Source of the DNA: Citrus sinensis
Taxonomy: Eukaryota; Streptophyta; Magnoliopsida; Sapindales; Rutaceae
DNA length: 64,000 nucleotides
Direction: 5' to 3'
NCBI RefSeq assembly: GCF_022201045.2
Contig: NC_068558.1
Location: 37,095,501 to 37,159,500, forward strand
Numbering within the stretch: position 1 is the first letter of the stretch; each line of letters opens with the position of its first letter. The notes beneath the pieces were generated by a model. It made no database searches. It saw nothing but the letters and a program-made list of their open reading frames with translations, and was not told the DNA's origin. Of the stretch, positions 1 through 11,300 are shown piece by piece. Position numbers and translations under genes: made by a program.

Positions 1-112
1 TGAAATGATAGAAGTATGTATATGTGTTGATTTCCATTGTTCCCAGCTTAGTGTTGTCGTATCCATGTATCAATGATGAGCTTTCAAAAACCAACTGCTG
101 TCTTTGCACCAG

Positions 113-1471
113 CTTCTTAAGACTGTAAACTTTGAACTTCATGTTCAGGAGCCATACTTTACCCAATTAAAAGGTAGTTATTTGATTTTGCAATATGAAT
201 GTGTTTATTTCTTCTTGATATCATGAGTAATCATGTCAATTCACTTGAAGGCCATTGATATCAATTTAATATTGTTTGTAGATGGATTGAAAACTGTTGA
301 AGGAAGGTGTGCTGTTGGTGACTACAATAGGTATATCCCAATTTCAAACTCACACATGTTATGTTTCATGTTTATTGGCGTCGGATTCCTGCAGACCCTG
401 CTTAGTATTGATTTTCACAACATACTGATCTTTTCTGACTTAGTGCTTCATTCATAATTGATAGTGAACTAAGGCTGGTTTAAGCACTTTCAATTTGGAG
501 TTCCTGAGTTGTTTTATCAAGATCGATTTGGTATAAGGTTTTGCTTCAGTATATTATTAAATTCCCTTCTTTTAATTTTGTCTCTTTTTTTCTAATCTCA
601 GAATAGGCTCTGGATCTTTGATTCTATGCAACAAATGTCTGGTGCTCAAGGTTCAGGTGAAAGCAATTAGTTCAAATTTACAGGCTCTCTTCTAAAACTT
701 TCTGTGTTGTAATTATAATTGATTGTAGGATGTCCACGGGTATCTGTCATTTTCTGAGATGCTTCAAGCTGAGAGTCTCGCAAAAGTCCTTCCTGGCATA
801 AAAACCATTGATGAAGGTATCAATCAATCTTGTATTTTCTTGGTGTCCCGATTCATTCTTGGAAATTGAAAAAGTTATGCAAACAGAGACAAAATGTCTT
901 CCAAGTTCAACAAAATTTATATGGTCACTTATAAGAATCAGAACTCTTAACAATAAAATGATTTATTAATTACAATCAATATTTCTCCTCCAATTGGATG
1001 TTACATTTTCAGGTGTCCAGGTTTACAGGAGGTTTTACACAGAAGAGAAGGAAAAGACCAATGGTGTCATTGCAATTTGTGTTACAAAACCAGCAGCCCA
1101 GCCATTCCTTTGTTTGGCTAGAATTCTTTCAGTGAGTTTGCTAATCACTTCCGTGTTTCCTTTCTATTGGACCTTGAAGTTCTTTAAGAGGTGTCAGATT
1201 TATTTTTCATATAAGTTATGTTCAAAAGCATAAATGTGCTTAGGATATGCATTGATGTGTGCTGAACCATAGTATTCCAAAATAATTATTAATATACAGT
1301 GGTCAATTTATCATATCCATATCATATTTTCCTCACATTATACCCTCTGGATCTGTGTGTTGTTCTGCTGAAGCTGATCTGAATCTTTAATGTTTGGTCC
1401 AGAGATTAAGCTATGGAGGTCTTCAAAGTCTTTTGGGTCTTACTGATAGAACCACAACAACTACGGAGTAA
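113..1471 (+). CDS. ASCH-domain protein, tandem copy 1 (partial, C-terminally shortened)
   Basis: This is the 3' part of an ASCH-domain gene; exons 1-2 lie left of the window. Exons by homology to the full copy at 8354-13942: 113-173, 282-330, 602-656, 729-816, 1013-1131 and 1403-1471. The first five match the corresponding exons of the second copy in length exactly (61, 49, 55, 88, 119 nt), with GT-AG borders and conserved phases. The ASCH signature reads DGLKTVEGR, followed by YRRFYTEEKEK. After SYGGLQSLLGLT the reading frame diverges from copy 2 and meets a TAA at 1469-1471. The four-exon C-terminal half present in copy 2 is not found downstream. ASCH domains have a PUA-like fold and are thought to bind RNA; the precise role is unknown. 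It may be a functional short paralogue or a truncated duplicate. All visible exons but the last are open, so I call it a gene with moderate confidence. Confidence 0.7.
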
Positions 1472-2822
1472 CCACTCTGAGCAAGAACTTTTCTTCTCTT
1501 TCACCTGTGTCACAAACTCAGCCAAATATGAGACAATGATTTGATATGAATTGTTCATTTTCTTGTGCATTTGCAAAGTTGATTTCTGACTCATCAATGA
1601 ATTCTTTCACATCCATTTACTAATATTGTGAAAGACACTAAAATTTTTAATGCATGAGTTTGTGATAAAAATTGAAGCCATTTTGGGGTTCGCATTCGTA
1701 AAACCAAGTTAAAAAATACTCACCCAATCTCGCATGCACCTTTTGCAACGGAGTCTAGTCTTCATACCCTGAGAAATTTGGTGAAGATGATTCTCAAATA
1801 ATTGCAACTTGCAAAGTGATTGAAAATTTCAGAGTTGATAGGAAATTTAGATAATTTTCTGTCAAAAGGATAGAGCATCTATGCTATTTGAACTTCTTCC
1901 TTCTTTATACTGTCATTATCTGTTCAAAAGATTGGCTGAATATGATTTCCGTTGCACTCGATTAATGCCTATTTCTGCATTACAAAGTGTGTATCGCAGA
2001 TTTTGGATGGAATGTGATACAATCATTTAAAACATAGTTGAAATTATTGTACCATCACTTAGGATTTGAGAATTATGTGATGCATTGTTTTATGTTGTAC
2101 ATGTAATGCCACTTACATTTGTTTGACAAATTTGATTACTTTCTTTTTCTTTTAAAGCTTTGAATTTATCTGAAGCTTTCCCTTCTGTTGTGCTTGTAAA
2201 GTATGCATTTGTAGTTTCTCTAAGCCTCCAGCCAGTGAAATTGGTAGAAGATGTAGCAATATGAGATTCTGCAGATACTGGACAACAATGTTTCAATATT
2301 CCAAGCTTGGTGGCTTTGAAAATTCTTCATCGTTTTGAAAATTGAACAGGTTTCTTGTGATGATACAGAATGCATTAAACATTTTATTGACATGAAGTAA
2401 TTGCTTTGGAATTTTATCATACATCATATATGTTCTTCGCTGCTTTAAAGCACACTATTATCGAAAGGCTTTATGAAGTCTTAAACCTATCGCACATCCA
2501 CACCAGTGTGTAGAAATTAATCTCCTTAAAAACATTCTTCTTTCAAAAACACTCCGTATGGTGTTGATAGTATAATAAATAAATAAATGAAAAGGTGACA
2601 AACACTAGAGAGATAATAGATTATATACGGAGAATGTGAAATAGGGCTGAACTCTTCATGCATATTCTCTCCACCCCACCTGTTAGACTTTTGTTGCATG
2701 TAAATTGATTGTATTCGATCAATTGTGTATGAATAATTACACATGTAACAAGAATTTAAGGATGACATAATATACACGGAGAGCACCCAAAACTTTTTTA
2801 AGATTTCAAATCTTGCTCCTCT
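1472..2822. other. intergenic, no gene seen
   Basis: This holds the presumed 3' UTR and spacer after ASCH copy 1. I looked for exons equivalent to exons 9-11 of the second copy (the CGARALAKHAT, SNKNRLAMDVIGP and EPYMEDG segments) and saw none. Only short non-coding-looking ORFs occur. Confidence 0.6.
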
Positions 2823-4087
2823 CTATAGGATTGAAAAAGCACAAGCAAGGATTCCAAGATCTTGTTCAAATTTCGGCATGTGGTTGTTTGGCAAGCCAGT
2901 CCATGCATCAATTCCCTTAGCATCGCTAGTGTCAACAAAAGTGGAAGTATTACTAAGTCTCATCGCACCACTTACCAATAATGGCATTCCCCATCCAAAA
3001 TCAACTTCATAATACAGAAGGCCAACCGGTCCGCTAAAGCCAAACACCCAAAATTTACTATTTGTAACGATCTCTTCAGCATCTTTTACAAAGTGATTCA
3101 CAAAGATCCACACCTTCAGACAGCTCTCTAACAAATTCATCATTCACCATCTTCACAGATTCCTGAATGGTTCTTGCTAAATCTTTATAATCATTGGGCT
3201 TGTCTACAGGCCAATTTGCTAGAACTGCATGAAAGACATTCCCGATGCATGTAACACTCCGGCAAGTGCGGATTCACTCGATTTCGTAGATTCACAGGAA
3301 TTGTTGTTATAGTTGCAGGAACGTCACGCATAGCTATCAAAGCACCCCAGATAAGAGCGCACGCGACCTCAAAGCGTGTTGGACGATATTAGTCACCTGA
3401 TTCTTTATATATTCTCTCTCTTAGGGCAGCTATCTTAGTACCATCAAATGTGAACCTCTTTCTTATGCATTCTATTGAACGTCGTATCTTCTAAATGCAC
3501 CGCCAGATGCAAGGAATCAAATGGCCTGGAGGAAATACAGAACAGCATGCTTCATATTATGATCACTGGAAGTTACCACAATTAGTAGTGGTAGTGACAG
3601 TAGCCCAGTTTATGGGAAAAGATACAATAGCTGTTGCAAGCATCTGCTGTAATATGCTTATAACAAACAGCAATTGCTACTCCACCACAGTCAAGTAATT
3701 GATCTGAACACGGAGGTTCGCTTAATTAGCTAACTTTTGTTCATGGGGTTTGAATGGCAGTATCCGGTCAAGTGAATCCATTTCTGGGGTTTTCTGAACC
3801 TTGGACGTGTCACTGGCTACTAGGGTCTTAATAAATGGGAAGCCATTATCGTCACAACCAACAGAAAAAACATCTTCGGCTCGTCCCGCCAAAGAGTAGC
3901 AGTGGGTTAGTGTTTTTGTGAGAGATTTTTTTTGAGGAGATGAGAAATTTTTGGGATTAGTATTTTTGTCTGATACAACTTTATAAAAGAAAATAAGTGG
4001 GAAGTAAATGTCAGGAGCTAATTGATCAAGAAGTGACATTTTATGAGATTTTAGGTGCTAAGGAGTCGGTGAAGATGGTTTGATCAT
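2823..4087 (-). pseudogene. BAHD acyltransferase pseudogene (vinorine-synthase-like)
   Basis: Reading leftwards, this is a recognisable but broken BAHD acyl-CoA-dependent acyltransferase, a family of cytosolic enzymes that esterify alkaloids, alcohols or phenolics. The N-terminus is visible as MIKPSSPTP (about 4078), then SLLDQLAPDIYFPL. The active-site HXXXD motif survives as HITAD (3642-3656), and the structural DFGWG motif survives as DFGWGMP (2982-3002), close to the usual C-terminal position. Lesions: an in-frame TAG at 4058-4060; a TAA at 3722-3724; a frameshift just before DCGGVAIAVC (about 3685); loss of homology after HITAD (about 3500-3640); a TAA at 3389-3391 after RERIYKESGD; and frame changes before GNVFHAVLANWP and before LESCLKVW. 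The number of independent lesions makes function implausible. The substrate cannot be inferred beyond a general resemblance to the vinorine-synthase-like clade. Confidence 0.88.
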
Positions 4088-4946
4088 TTCTTTTGATATG
4101 ATACGGACTTACATGGCTGGTTGTATTGCTTTGGATGTACAGAAGCTTTTTCTTTTTTCACTTTAATTTGCATGGTTCGGGTCTCTGAGTGTTACGTTCA
4201 TATATGCATGATGGAGACTAAAATTACAGCTGCACCCTGTATCGAGAAAAATAATTTCAAATGGTTCTGAAGGGATTAATCCGAATGTTATTACAAAATC
4301 AAATCCTGGTACTTGAAGAAAGATTCTAGATGTAACTAAGCAGAAATGACATCCCACCGTATCTATTGGCCTAAAAAGTCCATGCCATAAATTTAGATAT
4401 TATTTTCTAAATGATGTGGGTAACACATTTCATTATCGTTGGGATCTTTTGTCTGTTTCTCTGCAGGATCCGGCTGTTTATGCAATCACAGAGTCAATAC
4501 TTATCTTCTGCATAGTTTAGATTCAGTCTTCGATAGTTACTCAACAAGAAGAATTTAGACACTTTTTTGGAGTTTAATTTTGATGGAACCCAACGCTCAG
4601 CAGCACTTCTTTCCACGTCAAAACTGCGACTAATGACAGAGATTCACAGTTTTTACTTTCGCAACAAGAAAAACATCAATCACATGAAAAATTAATTTAT
4701 CCATTAGATTAATTCAATTTAGTGGCAGTTCAACGACGACTTATGCGCCAAGTAGCATCATCAATTTGATGATGATTCAGTGATCGTTTGTCTAATATGC
4801 AATTTGAGAGAAAAAAAATTTAAAAAAAGAAAAATCAACCAAATGATAGTAATTATTGCCAATAATGTTGAACATTTGTTTATTTTGATGGTTACATCAT
4901 TTATTTTGATGGTGGTTACATTAATATATATGTGCTTGATGTAAAA
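4088..4946. other. intergenic, no gene seen
   Basis: This is spacer upstream of the BAHD relic and downstream of the defensin-like gene. Nothing beyond AT-rich sequence is recognised. Confidence 0.6.
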
Positions 4947-5299
4947 TCAGCAATAACAGTGACATTCAAAATGATTTTTGTAGACTTCCTTGCAGAAGCC
5001 TCCCTTTTCACAATCTGAAACACAATAAGTCCAGCATTTGCCACCTTGATCAGGATCGTCATCCACACCATGCTTACAACCCCCAAGCTCTGGATGATTA
5101 TTGCAGCATTTTGATTTGCTCACCACTTCCTTGCTATCTGTAAAATTTATTATAAAAAAATCAAAATCAAAATTAAACAAAATAAAGAAAAACCTTAGAT
5201 AAATAAAATCAAATTAAATTAAAAGAAAAAAAACTACATACTTATGCACAGCATGAGTGCCACAATGAGCACATATGTGAGAACCTTCACTTGAGCCAT
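4947..5299 (-). CDS. secreted cysteine-rich defensin-like (DEFL-type) peptide
   Basis: Two-exon gene on the minus strand. Exon 1 (5299-5242) encodes the hydrophobic signal peptide MAQVKVLTYVLIVALMLCI and ends in phase 1 at a GT donor. Exon 2 (5137-4947) starts after a TTTACAG acceptor. The product is 82 aa. The mature part is short and acidic, with ten cysteines: a CC pair, GGC, GGKCW, YC, DC, GGFC and a closing EC-HC-YC. One signal-peptide exon plus one Cys-rich exon is the classic structure of plant defensin-like and related CRP genes, which are secreted antimicrobial or cell-cell signalling peptides. The Cys spacing, with GGKCW and C-terminal CHCYC, is DEFL/ESF1-like rather than a classical eight-Cys PR-12 defensin, so activity cannot be predicted. 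A TATA box lies 68 nt upstream of the ATG. The open-frame M at 5180 lies in the intron and is not the start. Confidence 0.82.
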
Positions 5300-5366
5300 T
5301 CTTTCTAAACAAAATATGTTTTAAAATTTGTGTGAGAATAGATTAAACTAATCACTAGTTCTTGCT

Positions 5367-5375
5367 ATTTATATA
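5367..5375 (-). promoter_or_regulatory. TATA box of the defensin-like gene
   Basis: On the minus strand this reads TATATAAAT, 68 nt upstream of the defensin-like ATG. That is a normal distance for a plant TATA promoter with a short 5' leader. Confidence 0.6.
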
Positions 5376-5379
5376 GTGG

Positions 5380-7390
5380 TGAGTGACACATACATTTTTG
5401 GTAAAAACGATTTTGGCGTTTAAAACAAAATTAGTATAATTACAGACAATCTCCAGTCATCATTTACAAAAGGAATATTTGGACCAGGGAAGAAACAAAA
5501 TCCCGAAAATCTATACACTTCATTCCAAGTATCCTTTTCTGGTCTTATTTTCTTCTTTTATTTGAGATTTTGAAATTCTAAATTGTCTTCCTTTTTTGTT
5601 TATTACAAAATTAAATTATTGCTTAATTTTAGTTTCTTTCCTTGCCAATAATATTTCAGAATGTATTCGCCCAACAAAGAAATTTTAAAATACATCAGAA
5701 GTATTTTAAAATGATATTATGATGTATATATATTTATTTTAAAAAATTATCAAGCAAGTGGTGATTATATTAAATTCAACTACATATGTCATGCATACAT
5801 CAATTGATTGCAATATATTAAATGTATTTTAAAATTTCTCCGCCCAACAACATATATGGAAAAAGTCTTGAATGTTTATGGAGTACCAATGTTGTTCTAA
5901 ATACTCTCACAGTCTCACCCAATTACAAATTGACACATATTATGGGAGGAAAAAGTGATGAAATTTTGTTCGTGGTGCCACACAGTTGATTCTCCCATTC
6001 GTGCTTCCATATCTTGTTAATATATTATCAAACATATTTTAATAAATGTCAAAAGTTTATTAATGTGAGGACACACTAATTAAATTCGGATAATCTCATC
6101 GTCTAATTTTTCTTAAATTTTTATTTAAAATTCGGACATGTGAAATTTAAAACATTTCTGGTGCGTTTACTTTCTAAATTGAGAAATTAGAATTTGGAAT
6201 CAAAATAATTGATTGCTTTTACTTCCCAAAATAGAATTAAGAATCGGAATCGTATGACCCACCCCAATTTGAGAATGGGGAATGAGAGACTGATTCCTAA
6301 CGAGCTTGGGAATATCCACCATTCCCAAGATTGACTATTTTACTCCCCAAAATAAAAATAAAAAATACCTATTTTTCTCCTCAATTAAAAAAAAAATTGA
6401 ACACAATCGGATCTTTGCACGATCGATCTATCGCCGACGAGAAGCAGAAGCCATGACCAATGCATGTTGGTTGTTGAACGCAGTAGAGCCATGATTGTCG
6501 ACCTTGCTCCACTAATCGTTGCTAGTCATTTGTAATATCTATCGATTGTTGCTATCACTCTCTGAACTTCATTGTCGCTTGTCGATAAAGAAGCCACTGC
6601 CATCGCTCGCCAGTGATTTGTTATTTTGCTGTTATTGTTGTTGTAGTTATTATCATCATCGCCGTCGTCGTCGTCTTCATAATAATAATAATAATAATTT
6701 TCACACATATTATTATTAATGTTATTATTAATAACAATAAAATAATAATTATAGTTATTATAATAAATAATAACAATAACAACAATTAGCTAGGGGCATT
6801 TTAATAAATTAAAATAGTCCACTCCGGTTCCAAGACAAAGTAGACGCATTAATGGCAACCCATCTCATTCCGATTTCAATTCCTACCATCTAAGTAAACA
6901 ACTTATTTTAATTCTTATTCCTCACTCTTGTTCCAACCCATTGTGATTTCTGCCCATTCCGATTCTCATTATATAAACATGTTCCAAATTGAATAAAAAT
7001 CTTAGAGCTTGAAATTTAAAGATCCTTCAATATAAACAATTATGAAGAAACATGAGTGATGATAGAGATATGAACTCTTGTACAAATTGTTGTGTCATAA
7101 GTTTATTAGTTAAATGAAACTATGAAATAATAAAAGTAAATTATCTGGGTCAAGAGTTATTTAATCTACTAATTCATTATGCTGAATTAATTTTTATAAA
7201 ATAAGTTTATATAAGAATTTATAGATGTATCTTTATTTTTACTACATATGTCCATAACTAATCATAAAACAGAGCACCAATAAAGATATTCGAACTGGGT
7301 AGAGTTTACATTGCCACATAAACAATGTAGTCAATCATATCTTATTTTATTGGAGGAATGAAATTTGTGATTTTATTATCAATATATTTA
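5380..7390. repeat. AT-rich intergenic DNA with degenerate MITE-like block and trinucleotide-rich tract
   Basis: No gene is seen. Around 6161-6860 a block begins GGTGCGTTTACTTTC and ends near 6851 with a sequence whose reverse complement reads AATGCGTCTACTTTG, suggesting an old inverted-repeat element. At 6660-6790 a CGTCGTCGTC / AATAATAAT tract grades into TTATTA/AATAAC repeats, which explains the Asn/Tyr/Asp-rich spurious ORFs on both strands. Boundaries and class are uncertain. Confidence 0.35.
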
Positions 7391-8011
7391 GGTGGCGTTT
7401 GTTTTTTTGTCTGAAATCTGAATAAACCTGAATTAGTCTGAATTCTGAATAGGTCTGAATGTCTGAATCTGAATAATATGTTTGTTTTTTCATTTGAATC
7501 TCGGAAAATAAGGATTAAGTTGTTTATTTTTTTCAACTTAAAAAGCAGAAAATATGTACTTTTACATTTATATCCTTATTAAATTTAAATGTCAAATAAA
7601 TAATATATTAAATACCATAATATTTTAACATTTATAAGTAAAATTATATTCAAGTGAATACATAATTATTTTAGAATTTTAATATATAAAATACCATAAA
7701 TTTCAATTTTTATCGTATATAATATAAGAAATAAAAAAACAGGAATATTTTTATGTGGGGTAAATATCTATGGGTGAGTTTTGGGATAGACATGAAAAAT
7801 AAATTATAAACCAGGGATATTTTTTACATTAGCAAGTAATTGACTTAATTCAGTTTTCTCCATTAAATAAAAAGCTAAAAAAATTAGCTTATTTTATTAA
7901 GTCAAAATTATCTAAAAAGTCTCATTAAATTATAAAAACAAACATCTCTAATTAACTTAATTAATTAAATTAAGTCACTTTAAATCATTAAATTAAAAAA
8001 CAAACGACACC
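7391..8011. mobile_element. 621-bp Tourist-like MITE with TTA target-site duplication
   Basis: The left end GGTGGCGTTTGTTTTTT and the reverse complement of the right end, GGTGTCGTTTGTTTTTT, match at 16 of 17 bases. The element is flanked on both sides by TTA (7388-7390 and 8012-8014). A 3-bp TTA/TAA duplication is typical of PIF/Harbinger-derived MITEs. The interior is AT-rich, has repeated TCTGAAT motifs near the left end, and has no coding capacity. It sits about 340 bp upstream of the ASCH copy 2 start codon. Confidence 0.75.
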
Positions 8012-8353
8012 TTAATTATTATATATAATTGCACAAGTAAAATTAGAAATCTCAATAATCAGGTCTTAGTTAATATTATATTCATATATTGAATACTCGA
8101 ATATTAATATTTATCAGCTACAGAAGATGTTATCCAATAAGAGAGTAACACAAAATGGTGGGGTAAATTTTGGACTTTTCAGTAGAATAATTGTCATATT
8201 TGCAGTATTACCGAGCGCGGTGCCAGTGGTGCCGTATTTGGAGAAATAAGCCGCTCGTTTTTGAAGAAGGAAACAGAGAAAGCTTGAGACTCTGTTTATA
8301 AAAGCAACCTTCAAAGACGATTGAAGAGGAAATTACCTCAGAGCCATTAACAA

Positions 8354-11300
8354 ATGGAACGATTGAAAGACTGTATGGAAGAGCTACTGAAGTTCACGCT
8401 GAGTTCGCACATCGACGAAACCCTGGATTTTGACCTCGGCATTTCCAGTAAATTCTGCACCAATCTCCTTCAAGACGATCCAAACGATGCCGTTTCACCC
8501 TCCACCAGTAATCCTCATAACACACACTTCATTCTCCATTTGTTTGTATCTTATTTGCGTGCGCGCGCGTGTATGAAAGTAACCTTATGTTATTTATTTT
8601 CTATTGGTTCGACATAATGTAGGTTTTGATTTTGATTCTGATGAAGATTCTCTTCAAGGAGTTCCTTTGTATCCTTTGTACAAGCGTTTAGCGTTAGCGT
8701 TGTGTCGTTCCGTGAATTGCGGGGCATTTTGTCGGACGTATAAGAAGGTTGCTTTGATGAATGAAGAATGTTTCTTGGAACAGAAGGAAGAGGAGTGGAG
8801 TCAATTGATTTTAAATAAGGGGTCGTCTGATTTGGTCGATGTAAGTTTTCAAGTTAAAATCACTTTTTATAAAAGCTCTTTGTTAGTTAAACATTACAAA
8901 ATAGATGCAGAAGCACTTTGAGTGATTCTAAAAGCTCTCCTGTGATGGTTTTGTGGTAGATTTTGAAGGCTGTAGAGTTTGAACTTCATGTTCAGGAGCC
9001 CTTCTTTTCATTTATAAAAGGTATAATTATTTATTTACTATAGTACTTTAGATAATTTCTCATTGATTTCTTCGTAATTTGTTTTTATCTGTGTTGTTTA
9101 TTATTTAACATTGACATGTGTGTAGATGGCCTCGAAACTGTAGAGGGAAGATGCACAATCAGTGATTACAACAGGTGTGGCTTATGCTTAGTTGTTTATG
9201 AGTTGAATTTTCATAATTACGTTTTCTTTTTTCTAGGATCCTTTCATATTATATTTGATAGTGTAAAGTACTGTTTTGCTGATCAACAAGGAATCTATGA
9301 ATGGTTGTTGGAGTCTATTATGGATACAAGACGTGTAGTTTCCACATCTAGAGGCTGGGAATTGTTAAGGGACTCTGACTAGGTGACATTGAGTATGTTC
9401 TAGATTTAATTATTAATTTCAAAAATAATGTTGTAGTGTTGATTTTGAAGCTTTGACTATTAATTTATGGGTTGTTATGATCACTGTAGAGGGTAGTCTC
9501 TTTTTGCTATCTATAATCTGTGTGCAGTTTTGGTTGGCCACTGTTACTCTTTCTTATTTATCTAACTATTTGCTCACAGCATAGGGCCAGGTTCAGTGAT
9601 TCTCTTAAATAAGTGCATGATGCTTAAAGTTCAGGTGAGAAATGTTCATTTTACTTATTTGTTACTATCATATTTCTAGTTGAGTTGCACATTCATAGTC
9701 TTATCCATTGGCAGTCTGTTTGCCACTATGATTCATTTTCAGAGATGTTGGAAGCAGAAAGTCTTGTGAAAGTCCTTCCTGGGGTTAAAACCATTGAAGA
9801 AGGTATTACATCTGTGATAGATCTGCTACTGCATCACGTTATACTTCAGTATCAAGAAAGCCCTTTAGCTCTTTGCAGTAATGTCTGGTTTTGTACAAGT
9901 GCCATCAATGTTGGCAATACATGCAAGTTGCCACCATAAATTTGAAATGAGGGTTAGGGTGCTGTATATTTGTTTAAGGGTGACCAGGGTGGGTTTTAGG
10001 GCTGTTTTATGGATTAGGAAGTACCACTTAGAGCAAACCATCCTATCTTCTGTTTCTCTATGGGACTTTTGTGGTGGTTGCATATTTGAAATAGCAAATG
10101 GCTAGCAACTGTTAACAATTCACTGAAACTGAGAAGACAGAATGCACAAATTCATAAATTTTTAGGAAGTTCATAGCTAGATCAGAGCTACAAGAGTGTG
10201 AAAAATAATGCTTTAGTGCCTTGCTAAACTAAATAAGATTTGCTACTAAGATTTTATTGAGCATTTACTTGTAATTGGTAACCCCTAAGAATACTTCTGA
10301 TGGAGTAAAATCATTCAAAATACCAAATATTCCCTTTCATGTTGGCATGCTGCTATAAATATAGCCAATGAGCAATTTCCAGATGCAGGGGATTGTCAAA
10401 AACTTTAAATGCAAGTCACAATTGGTATGGCTTTTGTGGTAAATATGTGTCTCTTTATTAGTTTTGGACATAAAAATAGAACTTTCAATAGGTTGACTAT
10501 TGGGCAAGGTTTTTGACCTTTGATGTCTAACTAATTGGAAGTAATGGGTGTAAGTTTTGCAGGTGTACAAATTTATAGAAAATTCTACACAGAGGAGAAG
10601 GAAAGGTCCAATGGTGTCCTTGCAATATGCATTTCCAAAATGGCTACTCAGCCCTATGTTACACTGGCCAGCATACTGTCTGTGAGTTGCCTATCTGCAC
10701 CCCTGACTTGCATTTTTCATTTTTAGTTCATAAGTTTTATGTTTTGAAATTCCTTTTTATTGCTTGAACTCAAATTTGTCTGGTTTGGACAAAGTTTAAT
10801 TTGTCGGTTATAGCTTTTGGTTTAGGCTAATTAAAGTACTGTAGAAGGTTATAACGTTCACATTTAATGAGTATGTGAGTTGTTATTAAGTTATATCATG
10901 TCCTACATTTAATATACTTATTTTGTTTCTGAGCCAAAAAATTCTAAGCCAGAAGAAAAAAATGTAAGTTATTGAAATAGACATTGCACAGCTTCAAATT
11001 CTTTAAGCAATGAATGGAAAATGGCTGAAGAAAATCGAAATAGGCACTCTTGAATTTGTTGAGGTTTCAAAAATTGATAGGTTGTGGCTATTAATTAATT
11101 TCCCAGTTTAGTGAATCTTGCATCATAACCTTCAATTATCATTATCAAATTTAAACATTTGATCCTACGAGGCAAATGATTTTTGTTGTATGTATCATGA
11201 TCATATGTTAACAATTTATGTTATGACTGATTTGAGATCGGAATTCTCCATTTGGTCAACGGGTGAAAGTGCTTTAGAACTTATAATGGTCCACCTTACC

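Noticed and set aside
6526..6719. Overlapping Asn/Tyr/Asp-rich and Arg/His-rich ORFs on both strands
   Set aside because: They are translations of a CGTCGT/AATAAT simple repeat.
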